This document shows positions 12,931-19,548 of a stretch of 19,548 bases of DNA, piece after piece (position 1 is the stretch's first letter; each line of letters starts with the position of its first letter). This stretch comes from an uncultured Oscillospiraceae bacterium (GTDB lineage: Bacteria; Bacillota; Clostridia; Oscillospirales; Oscillospiraceae). The DNA is taken from assembly GCA_934572365.1 (NCBI GenBank), contig CAKTKX010000006.1, forward strand, positions 1 to 19,548, read 5' to 3'. Below the pieces are notes generated by a model that was not told where the DNA came from, made no database searches, and saw only the letters and a list, made by a program, of their open reading frames with translations. A program made the translations under genes and the position numbers.

Positions 12931-14370
12931 ATGTTAGAGAAAGTTTTCAAGCTCTCCGAGAACAAGACCACCGTCAAGACTGAGGTCGTGGCTGGCCTCA
13001 CGACGTTCATGACGATGGCCTACATCATCGCGTTGAACCCGAACCTGCTCACCGGCTTCGGCGCCGCCGGACAGGATCTGTGGAACGGCGTGTTCCTGGC
13101 AACCTGCATCGCGTCTGCCATCGGTACGTTCTGCATGGCGTTCCTGGCCAACAAGCCCTTCGCAATGGCTCCCGGTATGGGTCTGAACAGCTTCTTTGCC
13201 GTGGTCGTCGGCAACATCGTTGCCATGACCGGTATGACTTATGTGGCTTCCTTCCAGGCCGCTCTGGTCATCATCCTGCTGGAGGGCATCGTCTTCGTTG
13301 TCCTGTCCATCTTCAACGTCCGCGAGAAGATCGTGGAGGCCATTCCCCTTGGCATCCGTCTGGGCATCTCTCCCGCCATCGGCCTGATGCTGATGAACAT
13401 CGGCCTTGGCTCCAACGTGGGCATCTACGCAGAGGGCAACGGCTTCACCACTCCCTTCTATGTCATGCGTGACTTCTTTGGCGCACTGACTCCCAGCTAT
13501 CTCCAGGGCAACATGGGCGACGCCGGTTTCGCCACCATGATCCTGACCGTTGTGACCATGTTTGTCGGCCTGTTTGTCATCCTGGCGATGTCCAAGAAGG
13601 GCATCAAGGGCTCCGTGCTGTACGGTATGCTCGTCGCTTCCGTGATCTACTGGATCGGCTCCTTCGCCTTCCTGCACACCAACCCCTTCGCCTCCCTGGC
13701 TACCGCTTCCTTCCTGCCTCCCTTCGCCGATATGGCTCAGGTCACCCTGTTCAAGTTCAACTTCGCCGGCTTCATGGAAATCGGCTGGTTCACCGCCATC
13801 ACCCTGATCATCACCTTCTGCATCATTGACATGTTCGACACCATCGGCACTCTGGTCGGCACCGCCTCCCGCGCCGGTATGGTGGATCAGAACGGCGATA
13901 TGCCCAACATGAAGGAAGCCCTGCTGTCTGACGCCATCGGCACCATCGCCGGCGCCTGCACCGGTACTTCCACCATCACCACCTTCATCGAGTCCGCTTC
14001 CGGTGTTGAGGCCGGCGGCCGCACCGGTCTGACCGCCGTTGTCACCGGCCTGCTGTTCCTGGCCTGCATCTTCATCGCCCCCATCGCTGCCATCATCCCC
14101 GCCGCTGCCACCTCCGCTGCTCTGATCTACGTGGGCATCCTGATGCTCCAGGGTCTGAAGCGGGTCGACTTCGACGATATGGATCAGATGGTTCCCGTGG
14201 CGCTGATGCTCATCGGTATGCCCATCTCCGGCTCCATCGGCCACGCCATCGGCCTGGGTCTGATTTCCTACACCATCATGAAGATCTTCGGCGGCAAGGC
14301 CAAGGAAGTTTCCGTCCTGACCTACGTGATCTCCGCTCTGTTCCTGGTGAAGTTCTTCCTGGCTGTGTAA
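12931..14370 (+). CDS. NCS2-family guanine/hypoxanthine permease (PbuG/AzgA subfamily)
   Basis: A 479-residue cytoplasmic-membrane symporter for purine bases. It shows many hydrophobic helices and the motifs of the AzgA-like branch: FMTMAYIIALNP (26-37), APGMGLNSFF (80-89), DMFDTIGTLVG (300-310), TSTITTFIESASG (346-358) and GGRTG (362-366). The ATG at 12931 follows AGAAAGG at 8-nt spacing; a longer in-frame ATG at 12874 falls inside the promoter and is rejected. The codons are heavily C-ended (ATC, TTC, GCC, TCC, ACC), more than in neighbouring genes, as in strongly expressed genes. It has its own promoter and a strong terminator. The substrate (guanine/hypoxanthine, perhaps adenine) cannot be fixed from sequence. 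Confidence 0.94.
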   Translation: MLEKVFKLSENKTTVKTEVVAGLTTFMTMAYIIALNPNLLTGFGAAGQDLWNGVFLATCIASAIGTFCMAFLANKPFAMAPGMGLNSFFAVVVGNIVAMTGMTYVASFQAALVIILLEGIVFVVLSIFNVREKIVEAIPLGIRLGISPAIGLMLMNIGLGSNVGIYAEGNGFTTPFYVMRDFFGALTPSYLQGNMGDAGFATMILTVVTMFVGLFVILAMSKKGIKGSVLYGMLVASVIYWIGSFAFLHTNPFASLATASFLPPFADMAQVTLFKFNFAGFMEIGWFTAITLIITFCIIDMFDTIGTLVGTASRAGMVDQNGDMPNMKEALLSDAIGTIAGACTGTSTITTFIESASGVEAGGRTGLTAVVTGLLFLACIFIAPIAAIIPAAATSAALIYVGILMLQGLKRVDFDDMDQMVPVALMLIGMPISGSIGHAIGLGLISYTIMKIFGGKAKEVSVLTYVISALFLVKFFLAV

Positions 14371-14389
14371 TCCGACACAAAATGAGTCT

Positions 14390-14422
14390 CCGCCCGAAGG
14401 ATGTTTCTTTCGGGCGGTTTTT
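14390..14422 (+). terminator. Intrinsic terminator of the permease gene
   Basis: CCGCCCGAAGG (14390-14400) pairs with CTTTCGGGCGG (14407-14417), one G-U pair, followed by TTTTT. The next gene begins 15 nt later, so it would depend on readthrough or on a promoter I cannot see. Confidence 0.9.
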
Positions 14423-14437
14423 CCTATGGAGATGACT

Positions 14438-14971
14438 ATGAAGATTCACATTATCGGCGCCAGCGGCTCGGGGAAGACCTTCCTTGCGAAGCAGCTCTCC
14501 GAACGGCTGGGAATTCCGGCTTGGGAGCTGGATGAGTTGTTCTGGGACAATTCGGCCGGAAGTTACAATTCAAAGCGCAGTCCTGACGAACGGGGACGGA
14601 TGCTGGAGGAAATACTGGAGTGCGACGACTGGATACTGGAGGGTGTGCAGCATTCCTGGCTGGGACAGGCCTTTGCCCAGGCGGATGTGATCTGCCTGCT
14701 GACAACGCCGCCTCTTCTTTGCCGTCTGCGAATTGTCCGACGGTTTTTTGTGCGGAAATGGAAGAAAACCGGAAGAAGAAACGAAACGCTGCGGTCACTC
14801 CTGAAATTGCTGGTTTGGACAAGGAAATTCTACCGGGTAAATCTCCCGCAAATCCGTGCCGGGCTGGAACCATATCGGGGCAAGGTAGTGGAACTGAAAA
14901 CGAAACGGGAAATCTATAGCTGGCTGGAAAAGCAAGCTGAAGGCTTTTCCAACCAGAGTGGGCTTACTTAA
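14438..14971 (+). CDS. P-loop NTPase, adenylate kinase-like (FlaR/'topology modulation' family)
   Basis: A 177-residue soluble protein. It begins directly with a nucleoside-kinase-like Walker A, GASGSGKT at 7-14, followed by a typical LAKQLSERLGIPAWELDELFW, the Walker B-like strand DWILEG, and an Arg-rich region (RLRIVRRFFVRKWKKTGRR) that may be the lid. Members are often annotated 'DNA topology modulation protein' or AAA ATPase; the small-molecule kinase fold is clear but the substrate is not known. Three in-frame ATGs are possible (14426, 14432, 14438); the last is chosen because GGAG at 14428-14431 lies 6 nt before it and the beta strand starts at once. No promoter is visible between it and the terminator just upstream. 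Confidence 0.83.
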   Translation: MKIHIIGASGSGKTFLAKQLSERLGIPAWELDELFWDNSAGSYNSKRSPDERGRMLEEILECDDWILEGVQHSWLGQAFAQADVICLLTTPPLLCRLRIVRRFFVRKWKKTGRRNETLRSLLKLLVWTRKFYRVNLPQIRAGLEPYRGKVVELKTKREIYSWLEKQAEGFSNQSGLT

Positions 14972-15003
14972 AAAGGCGAACCGTATGAAACGGTTCGCCT
15001 TTT
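14971..15003. terminator. Bidirectional terminator between the P-loop gene and asnS
   Basis: AAAAGGCGAACCG (14971-14983) pairs perfectly with CGGTTCGCCTTTT (14991-15003) around TATGAAA. It starts on the last base of the upstream stop codon and serves both convergent genes. Confidence 0.92.
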
Positions 15004-15022
15004 GCAATCGATGGTGCTGCAA

Positions 15023-16414
<1,392 letters not shown>

Positions 16415-16457
16415 ATGGGTGTCCTCTCTCCTTACTGATTTCTTCAAAGTTGCATTA

Positions 16458-16486
16458 AGTATACGTCAATTAGGAAGATTTTACAA
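16458..16486 (-). promoter_or_regulatory. Minus-strand promoter of asnS
   Basis: On the minus strand: TTGTAA (16486-16481), a 17-nt spacer and TATACT (16463-16458), giving a leader of about 35-40 nt. Confidence 0.8.
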
Positions 16487-16535
16487 GAGGAAAATAAATT
16501 TTTTGTGAAAAATATCGATATAGGGGATTCTTAAG

Positions 16536-16564
16536 TGTACATTTCCGCCGTTTTGTGATACAAT
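16536..16564 (+). promoter_or_regulatory. Promoter of the LTA-synthase-like gene
   Basis: TGTACA (16536-16541), a 17-nt spacer and TACAAT (16559-16564) with extended -10 TG at 16556-16557. Transcription would start at about 16571, right at the base of the large hairpin. Confidence 0.65.
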
Positions 16565-16569
16565 ACGCG

Positions 16570-16734
16570 GAGGAACCTCTGATTAAATCGCCTTCGGCTG
16601 AACAGCGGATCTTCTCTTCTATCCGTGCGGGTTCAAAAGTGGGAAATACATACAGTATTCCTCCACTTTTGAACCCTTCGTCTAGAAGAAAATCTCTCGC
16701 TGTCAGCTCTCGTCGATTTAGTCAGAAGTTCCTC
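16570..16734. repeat. 165-nt imperfect palindrome in the leader of the LTA-synthase-like gene
   Basis: Nearly the whole stretch between the promoter and the ribosome binding site folds on itself. Paired arms: 16570-16590 with 16714-16734 (21 positions, one C-A mismatch, one G-U); 16598-16607 with 16698-16706 (one bulged A); 16608-16621 with 16683-16694 (imperfect); 16629-16642 with 16663-16676 (14 exact pairs); 16645-16649 with 16655-16659, leaving a loop ATACA. It may be a MITE-like insertion or a structured leader RNA. No target-site duplication is obvious. The remaining parts of the 349-nt gap 16415-16763 are the two promoters and the ribosome binding site. Confidence 0.85.
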
Positions 16735-16763
16735 AAGTTTCGATAAAGGAGCGGATCATTTAC

Positions 16764-18683
16764 ATGGATAGGACGTTAGGCAAACCGAAAACGCAGCAGC
16801 GTGTGCATTTCCTTTTTGTGCCGCTGTCTTTCTTCCTGGTGGAAGTGTTTGCCTTTTTCTTTTTATCCCTGAATACCGAGGAATTCCGGCCGGCGCAGCT
16901 CTGGCCGCTGGCCTTCGGCGCTTTGTGGGCGGCGATTTTAAGCGGCTTCGTCAGGCTGCTTCCGGTCAAGGCGGGCAGAGTGGCATACGGCATTTTGTAT
17001 TTCGCCGCCGCGATTTATGCCGCCGTGGAGACGGGGTATTTTTACCTGTTTTCCGAGATGATGTGGCTGTCGGATTTCCGCTATGCCTCCGAAGGGTCGG
17101 ACTATTTTTCCGTCCTGCTGAGCTACCCCATCGGCTGGTGGCTGGGGCTGGCGGCGCTGACGGCGCAGGGCGTTGTGATTCTGGTGAAATTTCCCAAATG
17201 GAAGCAGAAATGGTCAACCGGCGTCGCGGCTGCGGCGGTTGCCGTTGCCGCGTCGGTAGGCGCGGCCTGCCTGCCCCAGGCGGTGTTTTTGCAGGACGGC
17301 GACATCCGCTACGCCTCCTCCGACTACGGCAGAGTCCAGTCTGCGGAGGCGGCCTATGACAACATGTTCAACGCCCACCGGCTGTATCAGGTCTGCGGAT
17401 TGTATCAGACGCTGGAAAAGGACATCTACAAAAACGGCATCTACCCCCTGACGCCAAGCTACGCCGCAGCGCAGAAGGCAGGGAAGGCGGAGATCAACGC
17501 TTATTTTGCGGGTCGAACCGTGGGCGGAGACAACGAAATGACCGGCCTGCTGGAAGGGAAAAACGTGGTTCTGGTACTCATGGAGTCCATGGACGACTGG
17601 ATGATCGGGGAATATACCCCCACGCTGAACCGGCTCATGTCCGAGGGCATTTCCTTCACCCGTTTCTACACGCCGGGCTACGGCGGCATCCGTACCTTCA
17701 ATACGGAATTCTGCGTGAATACCGGCTCGTTCCTGAGCAGTCAGGGCGGCTACGCCTTCGACTACATCACCAACACCTACCGCCAGTCTCTTGCCAATTT
17801 GCTGACCCGGGAGGGGTATTCCGCCAAGACCTTCCACTATAACGACCCCAGCTTCTACAGCCGGGGGGTGTTCTCTCCCGCCATGGGATATTCGGAGTAC
17901 GTCTGCTATGGGGATTACATCGGCGAGGACGAGGAAGACCTTCTGTATGACGATCAGCTGCTGTTTGACAATCCCGGCCTGAACGCCGAATTCTTCCGGG
18001 AGGGACAGCAGACCCTGAACTTTATCATTACCCGCTCCGCCCACTTGAGCTACAAATACAATGAAGTCCTGAGCTATTGGGCGCTGAAAAAGTACCCGGA
18101 ATTTCGGGGGCTGACCGGCAACGAGGAAACGGACTGCGCCTATCTCAAGGCCAGGCTGGTGGACGACCTGTTTGCCCGGCTGCTTGAGGAGCTGAAGGAC
18201 AAGGGGCAGCTGGAAAACACCGTCATCATCGGCGTCACCGACCACTACACCTACGGCTACAAGGACGAAGAATCCCTGTACGCCCTTTCCGGAGTGGACG
18301 ACGCGCTGCTGCTGGAAAGGACGCCCTGCTTCATCTGGAGCGCGGACTTGCAGCCCATGGAGGTAAGCAAGACGCTGAACACCTCCGACCTCCTGCCCAC
18401 GATGCTGAATCTTCTGGGGGTGGACAGCCCCTACGATTACATAGGCCGGGACGCCTTTGACCCCACCTATGAGGGCTACGCGCTGTTCTCCGACGGCAGC
18501 TGGATATCCGGAGATATCGCCTACGACGCGGGGACAAAGCGTGTTCTCAGCATCACCGGCGGTGAAGCGGAGGCCAGCAGCGAGACCCTTGACGCGATGG
18601 CCAAAAAGGTGCAGCAGTTCGTGCGGATCAACAATCTGATTCTGGACACGGACTACTATAAGGACAACACAGCGGCAAACTGA
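16764..18683 (+). CDS. LTA synthase-family membrane sulfatase
   Basis: A 639-residue membrane protein in the LtaS-like branch of the sulfatase/alkaline phosphatase superfamily, which transfers glycerol phosphate or similar groups onto cell-envelope polymers outside the cell. The N-terminal part has about five helices (near 17-34, 46-66, 74-96, 118-142 and 153-171), as in LtaS. The extracellular catalytic domain (about 264-590) starts with KNVVLVLMESMDDW, whose E274 should bind metal. The nucleophile is most likely T311 in GGIRTFNTEF, matching the LtaS arrangement. Further metal ligands are probably D493-H494 in GVTDHYTYG. It is divergent from well-studied LtaS, so the polymer is unknown. AAAGGAG lies about 12 nt before the ATG, rather far. 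Alone between its own promoter and terminator. Confidence 0.88.
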   Translation: MDRTLGKPKTQQRVHFLFVPLSFFLVEVFAFFFLSLNTEEFRPAQLWPLAFGALWAAILSGFVRLLPVKAGRVAYGILYFAAAIYAAVETGYFYLFSEMMWLSDFRYASEGSDYFSVLLSYPIGWWLGLAALTAQGVVILVKFPKWKQKWSTGVAAAAVAVAASVGAACLPQAVFLQDGDIRYASSDYGRVQSAEAAYDNMFNAHRLYQVCGLYQTLEKDIYKNGIYPLTPSYAAAQKAGKAEINAYFAGRTVGGDNEMTGLLEGKNVVLVLMESMDDWMIGEYTPTLNRLMSEGISFTRFYTPGYGGIRTFNTEFCVNTGSFLSSQGGYAFDYITNTYRQSLANLLTREGYSAKTFHYNDPSFYSRGVFSPAMGYSEYVCYGDYIGEDEEDLLYDDQLLFDNPGLNAEFFREGQQTLNFIITRSAHLSYKYNEVLSYWALKKYPEFRGLTGNEETDCAYLKARLVDDLFARLLEELKDKGQLENTVIIGVTDHYTYGYKDEESLYALSGVDDALLLERTPCFIWSADLQPMEVSKTLNTSDLLPTMLNLLGVDSPYDYIGRDAFDPTYEGYALFSDGSWISGDIAYDAGTKRVLSITGGEAEASSETLDAMAKKVQQFVRINNLILDTDYYKDNTAAN

Positions 18684-18690
18684 AAAAGGA

Positions 18691-18732
18691 CTCCCCTCCG
18701 ACAGGCGAAAGACCGTCGGAAGGGAGCTTTTT
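18691..18732. terminator. Bidirectional intrinsic terminator after the sulfatase gene
   Basis: CTCCCCTCCGAC (18691-18702) pairs with GTCGGAAGGGAG (18715-18726), one mismatch, followed by CTTTTT; an A-run at 18683-18687 gives the T-run on the other strand for the convergent acetyltransferase gene. Confidence 0.88.
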
Positions 18733-18733
18733 G

Positions 18734-19258
18734 TTATCCCAGATATTTTTCCAGACACACAAGCTGCACATTGGGAATGCCGTTGAAAACGCACTGCACG
18801 ACGCCGACTTCCTCGTATCCCAGCGTGTGATACAGCTTTCGCGCCCGCTTATTTTTCACGTTGGTGTCCATGCGCAGAGCGGGGCAGCCATGCTGTTTTG
18901 CGTAATCCTCATAGTATGCGACGAAAGCGCGGCCATATCCCTTTCCGCCTTTCAGTGGGTCAACCACGAGACAGTGCAGCACCATGACCTCGCGGCCTTC
19001 CGCGGCGTGCTTCCATGCCGCGTCCTTGTATTCGGACACCTGGGTCTGGTTGATCACAGCGGCGGCGACCACGTTCCCGTCGTCCACCATGACAAACAGA
19101 TCGTCTCTTTCCAGAGCGGCTTCCGCCGTTTTTCGGGTGGGGTAGACGCCCCGAATCCAGCCGATGGTGGAAAGCCCCTGTTCCTCGCCGTCGTGAATGC
19201 GGTCGTAAATCTTTTCTATGCTGTCGATGTCACTTTTTTGCGCTTTTTGCACGGTCAC
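18734..19258 (-). CDS. GNAT-family N-acetyltransferase
   Basis: A 174-residue soluble protein with the GNAT fold: N-terminal IDSIEKIYDRIHDGEEQG, the beta4 strand VMVLHCLVVDP (91-101), the acetyl-CoA pyrophosphate loop LKGGKGYGRAFV (102-113), and the C-terminal NKRARKLYHTLGYEEVG that ends most members. The acceptor substrate cannot be told from sequence. The GTG at 19258 is the start, with AGGAGG 8 nt before it; a second in-frame GTG lies two codons later. It is preceded by its own promoter and two tandem hairpins. Confidence 0.9.
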   Translation of the reverse strand: MTVQKAQKSDIDSIEKIYDRIHDGEEQGLSTIGWIRGVYPTRKTAEAALERDDLFVMVDDGNVVAAAVINQTQVSEYKDAAWKHAAEGREVMVLHCLVVDPLKGGKGYGRAFVAYYEDYAKQHGCPALRMDTNVKNKRARKLYHTLGYEEVGVVQCVFNGIPNVQLVCLEKYLG

Positions 19259-19300
19259 GGTTGCTTCCTCCTGTTTGCCTGACAGATTTTTGGGCGGTCT

Positions 19301-19343
19301 GCCGTGAAACGGCTTTCATAAAATGATGAAATCATTTTATGAA
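19301..19343 (-). other. Two tandem hairpins in the leader of the acetyltransferase gene
   Basis: GCCGT-GAA-ACGGC (19301-19313) is followed directly by an AT-rich 13-bp hairpin (19315-19327 with 19331-19343) whose loop is also GAA on the plus strand. Both lie between the minus-strand promoter and the start codon. Confidence 0.6.
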
Positions 19344-19351
19344 GAAACAGT

Positions 19352-19380
19352 ATTATAGCATAGTCCGGCGGTTTATTCAA
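19352..19380 (-). promoter_or_regulatory. Minus-strand promoter of the acetyltransferase gene
   Basis: On the minus strand: TTGAAT (19380-19375), 17 nt, TATAAT (19357-19352), with TGC before it as an extended -10. Confidence 0.78.
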
Positions 19381-19417
19381 CGGCATAGACAGTGAAAATT
19401 ATTCGCCGGGAAAATGC

Positions 19418-19446
19418 TTGACAGGAAGGATGTTATCTGCTACCAT
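19418..19446 (+). promoter_or_regulatory. Promoter reading out of the right end of the window
   Basis: Perfect TTGACA (19418-19423), 17 nt, TACCAT (19441-19446). The gene it serves lies beyond the window; the leader begins with GGTG-TATG-CACC (19448-19459) and then the double palindrome. Confidence 0.65.
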
Positions 19447-19478
19447 TGGTGTATGCACCTAATAGCCTCCGAAAATTC

Positions 19479-19521
19479 GCAATGGGGTACCCCATTGCAT
19501 CGGGAGATCTCCCGATGCAAT
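19479..19521. repeat. Two overlapping perfect palindromes
   Basis: A 20-bp perfect palindrome centred on GGGGTACCCC (19479-19498) overlaps by five bases a 28-bp perfect palindrome centred on GGGAGATCTCCC (19494-19521). The shared ATTGC means that only one of the two full hairpins can form in RNA at a time. Confidence 0.9.
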
Positions 19522-19548
19522 CCCCCGGCTGTCTGCCCGACGGGTACG

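Noticed and set aside
12687..12983. A small plus-strand open frame before the permease
   Set aside because: It covers the permease promoter and start in another frame, lacks a ribosome binding site and has no recognisable features.
12934..14244. A 436-codon minus-strand frame rich in Asp, Gly and His
   Set aside because: It mirrors the helices of the NCS2 permease; the repeated composition comes from the C-ended codons of the real gene.
16415..16460. T-box leader for asnS
   Set aside because: The promoter lies so close to the gene that the leader is about 35-40 nt; no specifier stem or T-box bulge sequence is present.
16570..16734. CRISPR array or tRNA in the structured region
   Set aside because: There are no repeated spacer-separated units and no cloverleaf or CCA end; the structure is a single long palindrome.
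17214..18794. A 526-codon open frame on the minus strand
   Set aside because: It is antisense to the LTA-synthase-like gene and runs into the acetyltransferase gene; no recognisable motif and no plausible ribosome binding context.
19494..19521. Cloning-vector contamination
   Set aside because: The BglII-centred palindrome resembles a common vector segment, but the flanking bases differ and the sequence is continuous with chromosomal-looking DNA and a second palindrome; kept as a check rather than a conclusion.

Overview
The window looks like chromosome of a GC-rich, endospore-forming Clostridia member, most probably of the Oscillospirales type common in animal guts. The evidence is gene content: a SpoIID-type lytic enzyme, a GerW spore protein and a PBP5-type carboxypeptidase lie beside a Firmicutes-style scpA-scpB-rluB cluster, with clostridial families (BaiN/RdsA-like flavoprotein, HAAS/PadR pair, FeoB-associated Cys-rich protein) and strong Shine-Dalgarno sites. 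No 16S or other rRNA is present, so the placement is inferred.

Layout. 1-300: the tail of a probable feoB and a small Cys-rich membrane protein (iron uptake). 428-1402: a SpoIID-family peptidoglycan enzyme, followed by a ~128-bp palindromic intergenic repeat. 1631-2543: an autoregulation-style cassette of promoter, dyad operator, PadR repressor and an overlapping HAAS-domain membrane protein that carries a motif from Na+-pumping decarboxylases. 2547-4318: a composite nucleoside kinase-like protein whose promoter sits inside a perfect palindrome. 4369-4665 (minus): an unrecognised three-helix membrane protein, divergent from the next block.

4842-12616 is a long run of tightly packed plus-strand genes: scpA, scpB, a DUF2953 protein, gerW, a D,D-carboxypeptidase, rluB, an RpiR/MurR-type regulator, a BaiN/RdsA-like flavoprotein and an M28 peptidase. 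Many junctions overlap by 1-26 nt, which suggests operon transcription and translational coupling; there are probable internal promoters before the carboxypeptidase (possibly forespore-specific) and before the RpiR gene. 12931-14370 is a purine-type NCS2 permease with strongly C-ended codons, then a P-loop kinase-like protein convergent with asnS (minus). 16764-18683 encodes an LTA-synthase-like membrane sulfatase whose leader is one 165-nt imperfect hairpin. A GNAT acetyltransferase (minus) follows, and the window ends in a strong promoter reading into two overlapping perfect palindromes.

Most of the window is core genome; I do not see a phage, CRISPR array, transposase, toxin-antitoxin pair or obvious defence island. 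The parts most worth a second look are non-coding or small: the HAAS protein with the decarboxylase motif, the 165-nt palindrome before the sulfatase, the palindrome-embedded promoter at 2561-2587 and the terminal double palindrome at 19479-19521.
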